Assembly (NCBI GenBank): GCA_964473005.1 | Contig: CAYYME010000002.1 | Coordinates: 1-42,928 of the forward strand | Length of the DNA stretch: 42,928 nucleotides | Direction of reading: 5' to 3' | From: JAFCEV01 sp964473005 | GTDB lineage: Archaea > Nanobdellota > Nanobdellia > Pacearchaeales > GW2011-AR1 | Shown: positions 1 to 6,122 of the stretch, piece by piece | Position numbering within the stretch: position 1 is the first letter of the stretch | Layout: each line of letters opens with the position of its first letter | Made by a program: the position numbers and the translations under genes | Notes under the pieces: model-generated | Seen by the model: only the letters and a program-made list of their open reading frames with translations | What the model was told of the DNA's origin: nothing | The model's database searches: none

Positions 1-70
1 CGCATAGTGGAATGTTAACACGAACTGTTCGATTACGAAGTTCGACAGAATCTGGCCTATTCCCAACTTG
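1..70 (+). ncRNA. rnpB: RNase P RNA, 3' end (partial)
   Basis: The segment at 43-60 reads CGACAGAATCTGGCCTAT, which matches the universally conserved 3' region (CR V, the 3' strand of helix P4) of RNase P RNA, consensus ACAGAA-YCCGGCUUA, with only three differences. A local stem is visible at 21-26/39-44 (CGAACT with AGTTCG). A T-rich run at 72-77 follows and would serve as an archaeal terminator. The 5' part of the RNA lies outside the window, so the pairing partners (P1, P2, CR I) cannot be checked here. The 3' end is estimated. No protein reading in this stretch looks real. Confidence 0.65.
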
Positions 71-117
71 CTTTTTTATTACAATAAAATTTAAATATAG
101 AAAAGAGTGGGGGAAGT

Positions 118-300
118 ATGGAAAAGGAAAAATTAGGAAGAATCCTGAAAAAGAGTTTGATAGGTACTTTAATAGTTGGGAGTTTAGGAACTCTTGCTAT
201 TACAAGTTTAGTAAATTTGGATAATTATTTAACAACAAAAACTAATTTTAATAAGATAGTAAATACTGAGAAAAAAAATAGAATTTGCACAGAATATTAA
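118..300 (+). CDS. Small single-pass membrane protein (hypothetical)
   Basis: A 60-residue protein with a basic N-terminus (MEKEKLGRILKK), one hydrophobic stretch at about residues 13-32 (SLIGTLIVGSLGTLAITSLV) and a polar Lys/Asn-rich tail. The start is preceded by a G-rich, Shine-Dalgarno-like GGGGGAAGT, and a TATA-like AAATTTAAATATAG lies at about 86-100. It follows the RNase P RNA terminator. I do not recognise a family. It could also be a short ORF without function. A longer frame that begins at 12 runs through the RNase P RNA and is rejected. Confidence 0.45.
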   Translation: MEKEKLGRILKKSLIGTLIVGSLGTLAITSLVNLDNYLTTKTNFNKIVNTEKKNRICTEY

Positions 301-492
301 AGAAAATTATCAGCATCAGGACAGGACTTATAGAATATTTCACTTTAAAGAGTATAATTTTATAAAGAGAAAATTAAAGTAAGCTATTACCATATCACAA
401 ACCATGTTCAATAATTCTTCTTACCAACATATTTAAAAGTAAATTAGACATTTAATTTATTGGGCATATAAAACCTGAAAAAGACAACGAAT

Positions 493-564
493 GGGAACGT
501 AGCTCAGCGGGAGAGCACATGACTGAAGCTCATGGTGTCCGGGGTTCGACTCCCCGCGTTCCCA
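493..564 (+). tRNA. tRNA-Phe (GAA)
   Basis: A full cloverleaf can be drawn. The acceptor stem is GGGAACG (493-499) with CGTTCCC (557-563). The D stem is GCTC/GAGC (502-505/513-516). The anticodon stem is CATGA/TCATG (518-522/530-534), with loop CTGAAGC and anticodon GAA at 525-527. The variable loop is 535-539, and the T stem is CGGGG/CCCCG with loop TTCGACT. The discriminator base is A564. CCA is not encoded and no intron is present. A TATA-like GCATATAAAACC lies at about 467-477, roughly 22 nt upstream. Confidence 0.95.
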
Positions 565-620
565 TCTTCCTTTAAGATTGTATTAAAAACATTTATAAAA
601 TAAAGATTGCTAATCCTATT

Positions 621-908
621 ATGGCAAAAAAGACGGTGAAAAATAAAAATTCAGCAAATACATTAAATATAATTGCAATTATTCTTGGAGCACTTTCACT
701 GCCGCTTGCTTTTATGCTGCCCCCTCTTGTCGGAATAACAGGTATTTTAGGAATTATCTTTGCATATGTAAAAAAAGGAGAAAATTTCAGGAAATCAAAC
801 ACCTGGGCTTTTGTTTTAAATCTCACCAGTCTGTTTATTGCTATAATTATGCTAACATTATGGGTGGTGGGAATTATTTTGTTTAGTTCTTTGGCAGGCA
901 CATCATAA
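621..908 (+). CDS. Small DUF4190-like membrane protein
   Basis: A 95-residue protein with a short basic N-terminus (MAKKTVKNKN) and two long hydrophobic hairpin segments (about residues 16-48 and 62-90), separated by a polar KKGENFRKSN loop. The layout, including the glycine-rich PPLVGITGILGIIFAY stretch, resembles the DUF4190 family, whose function is unknown. A TATA-like CATTTATAAAATA at about 589-600 lies about 26 nt before the ATG, which implies a leaderless transcript. The next gene begins 1 nt after the stop, so the two are probably co-transcribed. Confidence 0.7.
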   Translation: MAKKTVKNKNSANTLNIIAIILGALSLPLAFMLPPLVGITGILGIIFAYVKKGENFRKSNTWAFVLNLTSLFIAIIMLTLWVVGIILFSSLAGTS

Positions 909-909
909 A

Positions 910-1461
910 ATGAAAAACAAAAGAGCAGCAATGGAGATGAGTATCGGAACAATTGTAACAATAGTTCTTCTTATGAGTGTTTTGGTTTTGGGGTTTGTTT
1001 TAGTTCAAAAAATTTTTGGGACAGCTAGAGGAGCAGTAGATATGACTGAACAACAATTATATGAACAAATAAATAAATTATACTCTTCTGATGAAGACCA
1101 AAGAGTAATGGCCTTCCCTCAAACAAGAACATTAACAATCAAGAAGGGAAAAAGTGATGCTTTTGGATGGGGGATATATAATAATCATTTAGTGGAAGAA
1201 TCTTTTTCTTCCCAAGTGTCTGTAGCTGAAATAGGAACAGGGTGTACAATGACTGAAACCCAAGCAGAAAATTTAATAAGCCTGGGAAAATCTCAAAGCA
1301 ATATTCGTGTTGCTTCTGCCAGTCGCCTAACACATCCAAAAAAGATTATATTTAATATACCTGATACCGCAAGTGTTTGTCAGATAACTTATATCCTGGA
1401 TGTAACAGATAAAGAAGGTGCTATTTATGATAGTGTTGACTTTTATCTTACAATTAAATAA
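910..1461 (+). CDS. Pilin-like membrane protein with class III-type N-terminus
   Basis: A 183-residue protein. It starts with a short basic leader (MKNKRA), then AMEMS and about 22 hydrophobic residues, the layout of archaeal prepilins processed by a PibD/FlaK-type peptidase. The rest is a polar ectodomain with two cysteines (in GTGCTMTE and SVCQITY), which could form a disulfide. It follows the DUF4190-like gene by 1 nt. Similar N-termini occur in six proteins between 25064 and 36951 of this window, so it may belong to the same set. No named pilin domain can be assigned. Confidence 0.65.
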   Translation: MKNKRAAMEMSIGTIVTIVLLMSVLVLGFVLVQKIFGTARGAVDMTEQQLYEQINKLYSSDEDQRVMAFPQTRTLTIKKGKSDAFGWGIYNNHLVEESFSSQVSVAEIGTGCTMTETQAENLISLGKSQSNIRVASASRLTHPKKIIFNIPDTASVCQITYILDVTDKEGAIYDSVDFYLTIK

Positions 1462-1498
1462 TCCTTAGATTTTTAAATTACTCTTTCTTAATCTGGTT

Positions 1499-2860
1499 AT
1501 GCTGAGATTATACAATACTCTGACAAGAAAAAAAGAGGAATTCAAGCCTATAAAAAAAGGGGAAGTTGGTATGTATGTCTGCGGACCGACTGTTTATTGG
1601 TATCAGCACATTGGAAATCTGAAAGCATATATTTTTGCAGATATCTTAAGAAGAACTTTGGAATATAATGATTACAAAGTAAAACAGGTTATTAATGTAA
1701 CTGATGTCGGGCATTTAACTTCAGATTCAGATAAAGGGGAGGATAAAATGGAAAAAGCAGCTGCAAAAGAAGGAAAGAGTGCGCAGGAGATTGCAAAATT
1801 CTATTTCAGTTCATTTTTGGCTGATTTTAAAAAACTAAATATTCAGGAACCTTCAGTTTGGTGCAAAGCAACAGAGCATATCAAAGAACAAATTGCATTG
1901 ATAAAAAAGCTTGAAGAAAAGGGCTTCACATACAAAACTTCTGATGGAATTTATTTTGATACTTCAAAATTTAAAGATTATGGAAAACTTGCAAGATTAA
2001 ATATTGGCGGTTTAAAAGCAGGGCAAAGAACTGAGATGCGGGAGAAAAAAAACAAAACAGATTTTGCCCTTTGGAAATTTTCCGGAAAGCCAGGAGTTCG
2101 ACAACAGGAATGGAACTCTCCCTGGGGGGTTGGTTTTCCGGGATGGCACATAGAATGTTCTGCAATGTCAATGAAATATTTAGGAAAAAGCTTTGACATA
2201 CACACAGGGGGCGTGGACCATATCCCGATTCATCATACAAATGAAATAGCCCAGAGTGAATCTGCAACAGGAAAAAAATTTGTTAATTACTGGTTGCACG
2301 AAAATTTTTTAACATTCAGGGGAGAAAAAGTTTCGAAGTCTAAAGGAGGATTATTTCTAATCTCTGAACTGGAAGAAAAAGGATTTGAGCCTCTTGCATA
2401 CAGATATTTTATTTTGACTGGAAGCTACAGGAAACCAATGGATTTCTCCCTGGAAATTCTAAAAAACTCGCAAATTTCATACAGGCGACTAAAGAATATA
2501 ATCTCTGAATTTAAAGACGATAAAAAAATAAATAAAGAATATCTGCAGGAATTTGAGAAAGAAATGGATGATGATTTGAATACTCCGAAGGCTTTGCAGG
2601 TTTTGTGGAAGTTCGTCAGGGATAAAAATGCCGACGGAAAATTAGGGGCAATAAAAAAAATGGATGAAGTTTTTGGTTTGGATTTGCTGAAGAAAGAAAA
2701 AATAAAAATTCCTAATGAAATTAATAAATTATTAACAGAAAGAAATTCTGCAAGAGAGGAAAAAGACTGGAAAAAAGCAGATGAACTCAGGGCAAAGATT
2801 AAAAAATTAGGATATGTTATTGAGGATACTGAAAAAGGAAGTGTTGTAAATAAAAAATAA
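1499..2860 (+). CDS. cysS: Cysteinyl-tRNA synthetase
   Basis: CysRS charges tRNA-Cys in the cytosol. The 453-residue protein carries the class I signatures: HIGN at 37-40 inside CGPTVYWYQHIGN, and KVSKSK at 277-282. The expected zinc ligands are visible: C28, C220 in GWHIEC, and the HHTNE motif at 245-249. The length is normal for bacterial/archaeal CysRS. The C-terminal SAREEKDWKKADELRAKIKKLG segment is typical of the family. A TATA-like GATTTTTAAATTA centred about 26 nt upstream supports the start. It is the first gene of an operon with Rubisco (1-nt spacing) and a DUF5654-like gene. Confidence 0.97.
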   Translation: MLRLYNTLTRKKEEFKPIKKGEVGMYVCGPTVYWYQHIGNLKAYIFADILRRTLEYNDYKVKQVINVTDVGHLTSDSDKGEDKMEKAAAKEGKSAQEIAKFYFSSFLADFKKLNIQEPSVWCKATEHIKEQIALIKKLEEKGFTYKTSDGIYFDTSKFKDYGKLARLNIGGLKAGQRTEMREKKNKTDFALWKFSGKPGVRQQEWNSPWGVGFPGWHIECSAMSMKYLGKSFDIHTGGVDHIPIHHTNEIAQSESATGKKFVNYWLHENFLTFRGEKVSKSKGGLFLISELEEKGFEPLAYRYFILTGSYRKPMDFSLEILKNSQISYRRLKNIISEFKDDKKINKEYLQEFEKEMDDDLNTPKALQVLWKFVRDKNADGKLGAIKKMDEVFGLDLLKKEKIKIPNEINKLLTERNSAREEKDWKKADELRAKIKKLGYVIEDTEKGSVVNKK

Positions 2861-2861
2861 G

Positions 2862-4121
2862 ATGGTGAAAGAAGAATTAAAATTCATACAGCTAAATTAC
2901 AAGCCAAGAAATGATTTAATCTGCCTGTTTAAAATCAATCCTGTAAGAGGAATCAGCATAAAAAAAGCAGCAGGCACTGTTGCGCTGGAAAGCAGCGTCG
3001 GGACATGGACAAATGTTCCGGAAAAAGATTATGTCAGAAAACTGCGGGCAAAAGTTTTCTCCATCAAAGGCAATCTGATAAAGATTGCTTACCCACAGGA
3101 ATTATTTGAATCTGATAATGTTCCAAACATTTTATCCAGCATAGCAGGAAATATTTTTGGAATGAAATCTTTGGATGCCATCAGACTGCAGGATGTTAAT
3201 TTTCCCCAGAAAATTCTGAAAAGTTTCTCAGGTCCAAAATACGGAATTAACGGAATCAGAGAAATGATGAAAATAAAATCCCGTCCTCTTATAGGAACAA
3301 TAATAAAACCAAAATTAGGATTGAACACACAGCATCATGCACAATCTGCTTATCAGTCCTGGATTGGCGGGTGTGATATTGTAAAGGACGACGAAAACCT
3401 TGCATCACAGGAATTTAATCTTTTTGAAAAAAGACTTGCAAAAACCCTGGAGATGGCTGACAAAGCAGAAGAAGTTACAGGAGAAAAAAAAGGCTATCTG
3501 GTTAATGTTACTGCAGAAACAAAAGAAATGCTTAAGCGGGCGCAACTTGCCGAAAAAATGGGGAGTAGATATATTATGGTTGATATTCTTACTGCAGGCT
3601 GGGCTGCATTGCAAACAGTGAGAGAATCAAATTTTAAAATGGCAATTCATGCACATCGTGCAATGCATGCTGCTTTTGACAGAAATCCTGAGCAGGGAAT
3701 CAGCATGATGGTTTTGGCTGATTTTGCAAGATTAATCGGAGTTGACCAGCTTCATATTGGAACAGGCATTGGAAAATTAGCAGGAAAAATAAAAGAAATT
3801 GAAGAACTAACAGGAGAAACTGAATTAAAAGATGTTAATGCTACAAAGATGAGACTCTCACAGAGATGGGGAAAGATAAAACCTGTTTTGGCTGTATCTT
3901 CGGGGGGACTGCATCCTGCACATGTCCCTTTTTTAGTTAAGCATCTTGGCAAAGATTTGGTTATTCAGGCAGGAGGAGGAATTCACGGGCATCCTTCTGG
4001 AACAGTTGCCGGAGCAAAAGCAATGCGACAGGCAGTTGATGCTGTTATGAAAAAAATTTCTCTGGAAAAATATGCAAAGAGTCACGATGAATTAAAAGAA
4101 GCCCTAGAATTCTGGAAATGA
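2862..4121 (+). CDS. rbcL: Ribulose-bisphosphate carboxylase, archaeal form III-type large chain
   Basis: A 419-residue Rubisco large chain, likely to fix CO2 onto ribulose-1,5-bisphosphate derived from nucleoside monophosphates (the AMP pathway known for form III enzymes). All active-site positions are seen: E43/T48/W49 (ESSVGTW), N97 (GNIFG), K149 and K151 (IIKPKLG), the carbamylated lysine K175 with D177/E178 (VKDDE), H265/R266, H298, loop-6 K305 (GIGKL), SSGG at 346-349 and GGG at 371-373. It should therefore be active. Assignment to form III rather than II/III rests on length and overall similarity. The AMP phosphorylase and ribose-1,5-bisphosphate isomerase partners are not in the window. 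It starts 1 nt after cysS and overlaps the next start by 4 nt. Confidence 0.95.
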   Translation: MVKEELKFIQLNYKPRNDLICLFKINPVRGISIKKAAGTVALESSVGTWTNVPEKDYVRKLRAKVFSIKGNLIKIAYPQELFESDNVPNILSSIAGNIFGMKSLDAIRLQDVNFPQKILKSFSGPKYGINGIREMMKIKSRPLIGTIIKPKLGLNTQHHAQSAYQSWIGGCDIVKDDENLASQEFNLFEKRLAKTLEMADKAEEVTGEKKGYLVNVTAETKEMLKRAQLAEKMGSRYIMVDILTAGWAALQTVRESNFKMAIHAHRAMHAAFDRNPEQGISMMVLADFARLIGVDQLHIGTGIGKLAGKIKEIEELTGETELKDVNATKMRLSQRWGKIKPVLAVSSGGLHPAHVPFLVKHLGKDLVIQAGGGIHGHPSGTVAGAKAMRQAVDAVMKKISLEKYAKSHDELKEALEFWK

Positions 4122-4435
4122 GAGAAAAAATAAGACTGGCAAAAGAAAGAGCAAAAGAAAGAGCAAAAAAATTTAACAGAGAATTAAAAAAAACAATGAA
4201 CACTGCAATTGTGGCTGCTTTTGGATTTCTTATAGCTCTTGCATGGAGGGATTTAATCCAAAAAGGCGTGGAAGAGATTTCAAGCAAAAGCCCATTAAAT
4301 AATCAGTTAATCAGCACCCTAATAATTACTGTTGTTTGTGTTTTTGGAATTTTGCTTGTGACTAAAATCTTTTCAGAAAAAGAAGATAATAAACAGAAAA
4401 GTGAAGATAAAGGCCGGGAAGACTTGGAAGAATGA
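4118..4435 (+). CDS. DUF5654-like small membrane protein
   Basis: A 105-residue protein with a charged, coiled-coil-like N-terminus (about residues 1-28, rich in Arg/Lys/Glu), a hydrophobic segment NTAIVAAFGFLIALAWRDLI, a polar loop, a second hydrophobic segment at about 63-85 and an acidic, Lys-rich tail. The AFGFLIALAWRDLI signature resembles the archaeal DUF5654 family of unknown function. The ATG overlaps the Rubisco stop in an ATGA, so translation is probably coupled. A role linked to Rubisco cannot be inferred from the sequence alone. Confidence 0.7.
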   Translation: MREKIRLAKERAKERAKKFNRELKKTMNTAIVAAFGFLIALAWRDLIQKGVEEISSKSPLNNQLISTLIITVVCVFGILLVTKIFSEKEDNKQKSEDKGREDLEE

Positions 4436-4454
4436 ACTAAAAAATCAGTCTTTA

Positions 4455-4742
4455 TTAAATAGTGTTATAAAAATCTTTGTCAAATAAAGTTATAATATAG
4501 TCCCTTAAACTTTTTAAATCACCCAAAAAAGTTCTGGGAAAAGAATATTCAATATCGTTTATATCTTTGTTATATTTATAACTATAATAAAAATTTGATT
4601 TTCCTGTAAAATAATTAACTATCTCTTCTAAAATATTTGGTTTCTTTTGCTTTTGAAGGGGATTTTGTTTTAGAGAGGATTCTCCAAAGTTCAGGAATAA
4701 CTCAAAATTCCTTGTTGCAAGCAGGGTATCATAACTAAACAT
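4455..4742 (-). CDS. Hypothetical protein
   Basis: A 95-residue soluble protein rich in Phe, Tyr, Asn and Lys, with no signal peptide, membrane span or motif I recognise. Its reading frame is clean. A TATA-like TTTTTATAAATT lies about 25 nt upstream of the ATG on the minus strand, as for other leaderless genes here, which supports it being real. It is convergent with the Rubisco operon and divergent from the Nudix gene. Confidence 0.5.
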   Translation of the reverse strand: MFSYDTLLATRNFELFLNFGESSLKQNPLQKQKKPNILEEIVNYFTGKSNFYYSYKYNKDINDIEYSFPRTFLGDLKSLRDYIITLFDKDFYNTI

Positions 4743-4816
4743 AACTATTAATGATTTTTTTAATTTATAAAAATTGTTGTGATAAGACTTAAAAATATAT
4801 TATAACTTATTATTTA

Positions 4817-5266
4817 ATGAAAGAGAGTAAAGACAAATATCGCCGAGGAATTTTTATTGTAACATACTCAAGAACCAAAGAAGGAATTAAATATTTAATA
4901 CTCAAGAGAAAACTTCACTGGAAAGGGGGGGAATTTCCAAAAGGCGGATTGAAGAAAGGAGAAAAGGTTCTTAATGCTCTGAAAAGAGAACTAAAAGAAG
5001 AAACAGGATTTGCTCCTCTTAGGATAAAAAAGTTCAGTTATTCAGGAAAATATGATTATTATAAAATATATTCTGACAGGCCTGGAATAAAAGGGCAGTC
5101 TTTCTCCCTCTTTGCTGCAGAAATAGCTCCAGGAAAAATTGAAATGGATAAAATAGAACATTCCGATTATCAATGGACAACTTTCAAAAAAGCATTGAAA
5201 AAATTAACCTGGCCCAATCAGAGAAAATGTCTTAAGATTGTGAATGATTGGCTGAAGAAGGATTAA
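4817..5266 (+). CDS. Nudix hydrolase (Ap4A-hydrolase-like)
   Basis: A 149-residue Nudix enzyme, expected to hydrolyse a nucleoside diphosphate linked to another moiety. The Nudix box is complete: G43, E49, then REL-KEE-TGF at 57-65, which fits GX5EX7REUXEEXGU exactly. The GEFPKGGLKKGE context and the later DHxxYQW-like segment (HSDYQWTTFKKAL) resemble diadenosine tetraphosphatases, but the substrate cannot be fixed from sequence. A TATA-like ACTTAAAAATA lies about 26 nt upstream. Its 3' end overlaps the convergent gene by 35 nt. Confidence 0.9.
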   Translation: MKESKDKYRRGIFIVTYSRTKEGIKYLILKRKLHWKGGEFPKGGLKKGEKVLNALKRELKEETGFAPLRIKKFSYSGKYDYYKIYSDRPGIKGQSFSLFAAEIAPGKIEMDKIEHSDYQWTTFKKALKKLTWPNQRKCLKIVNDWLKKD

Positions 5267-5528
5267 ATTCAGTGTGATGATAAAATAATTTTGCAAGGAT
5301 ATTTTTTTTCACTTGTGTATCATTTATCTGCTGAGTTATCGGACTTGTTATTTCAATAGTATAATCGTCATTTTCCACTGCTTGTTTTGGATCAGAATAC
5401 TTTTCCCAAAAATTAACCTGGCATTGAGGACATGTAAAATCATTTCCAATTCTAAAGCATAATTTTTGGAGAGAAGATTTATCATACTTATTGCTGGCTA
5501 AAACCTCATCAAAACTTTTCCATGCCAT
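5232..5528 (-). CDS. Hypothetical protein with CPQC motif
   Basis: A 98-residue protein with a CPQC pair at about residue 33 and a further Cys eight residues before it, a possible but incomplete metal site. No membrane span is present. I chose the ATG at 5528 rather than the upstream TTG because the palindromic TATA box at 5547-5558 is then about 26 nt away. It overlaps the 3' end of the convergent Nudix gene and diverges from the NFACT-R gene. No family is recognised. Confidence 0.5.
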   Translation of the reverse strand: MAWKSFDEVLASNKYDKSSLQKLCFRIGNDFTCPQCQVNFWEKYSDPKQAVENDDYTIEITSPITQQINDTQVKKNILAKLFYHHTEFNPSSANHSQS

Positions 5529-5546
5529 CAAAAATTATTACCAACA

Positions 5547-5558
5547 GGTTTTTTAAAC
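5547..5558. promoter_or_regulatory. Shared symmetric TATA box for divergent leaderless genes
   Basis: The sequence GGTTTTTTAAAC contains the self-complementary core TTTAAA (5552-5557). Its centre is about 24 nt from the ATG at 5579 on the plus strand and about 26 nt from the ATG at 5528 on the minus strand, so one symmetric element is correctly placed for leaderless transcription in both directions. This is inferred from spacing only. Confidence 0.55.
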
Positions 5559-5578
5559 ATTATTGCATTGAAAAATAT

Positions 5579-5956
5579 ATGAAACCGAGAGAATTTAGAT
5601 TAAAATCAGGAAAGAATATTTTGCTTGGAAGAAATTCTGAAAATAACGAGGAACTTGTTAAATTGTATAAAGGGAAAAATAATATAATTCTGCATACAGC
5701 AGAACCCGGAAGTCCTTTTTGTGTTATCAGGGAACATCCTGCAACCTCTGCAGAAATAAAAAAAGCAGCAGTTTATTGTGCAAGATACAGCCAGGACTGG
5801 AGGGACAATAAAAAAGATGTTCTGGTGCATGTTTTCAAAGGAAAAGATGTTTACAAAACCAGAATGATGAAACCAGGAACCTTTGGAGTGAAAAAATTCA
5901 AGGTTATTAAAGTTAAAAAAGTGGACATTGAAAAATGGGCGGAGAAGAAGAATTAA
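5579..5956 (+). CDS. Stand-alone NFACT-R (DUF814) domain protein
   Basis: A 125-residue protein that consists essentially of the NFACT-R domain (formerly DUF814), the RNA-binding part of Rqc2/NEMF/FbpA proteins acting in ribosome-associated quality control. The signature runs from LKSGKNILLGRNSENNEELV through ILHTAEPGSPFCVIRE to the DVLVHVFKGKDVYKTRMM-KPGTFGV stretch. The NFACT-N, helix-hairpin-helix and coiled-coil parts are absent. I moved the start from 5522 to 5579 (MKPREFRL) because the TATA box at 5552-5557 then gives a leaderless transcript and the divergent starts no longer overlap. The last 22 nt overlap a small downstream ORF. Confidence 0.88.
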   Translation: MKPREFRLKSGKNILLGRNSENNEELVKLYKGKNNIILHTAEPGSPFCVIREHPATSAEIKKAAVYCARYSQDWRDNKKDVLVHVFKGKDVYKTRMMKPGTFGVKKFKVIKVKKVDIEKWAEKKN

Positions 5957-6108
5957 GCCAGATGGAAGAGATGATAGAAGAAATATTTGCATTAGAAAAT
6001 AAAGATTCCATAGATAGAAATTATCTGGGAAAACTTCTTGATGATTATAAAAAATTAGGGGGAAATGCAGCAAAGTATCAGGAAAGATATGCTAAAGAAT
6101 TAAATTAA
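5935..6108 (+). CDS. Small acidic helical protein (hypothetical, 57 aa)
   Basis: This 57-residue ORF starts inside the 3' end of the NFACT-R gene (22-nt overlap) and reads MGGEEELSQMEEMIEEIFAL and onward, ending in YQERYAKELN. It is acidic, strongly helical in composition and has no cysteines or membrane span. The base composition and codon use look like the neighbouring genes. The overlap suggests translational coupling. A tiny RNA-quality-control partner is possible, but nothing in the sequence proves it. Confidence 0.45.
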   Translation: MGGEEELSQMEEMIEEIFALENKDSIDRNYLGKLLDDYKKLGGNAAKYQERYAKELN

Positions 6109-6122
6109 AATGCCAACCTTTC

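Noticed and set aside
12..224. 70-codon plus-strand frame
   Set aside because: It runs through the conserved end of the RNase P RNA and its terminator, and overlaps the better-supported frame at 118-300.
593..961. 122-codon minus-strand frame
   Set aside because: It is antisense to the DUF4190-like gene. Its hydrophobicity simply mirrors that of the sense membrane protein.
5606..6073. 155-codon minus-strand frame
   Set aside because: Antisense to the NFACT-R gene, which has clear family motifs.
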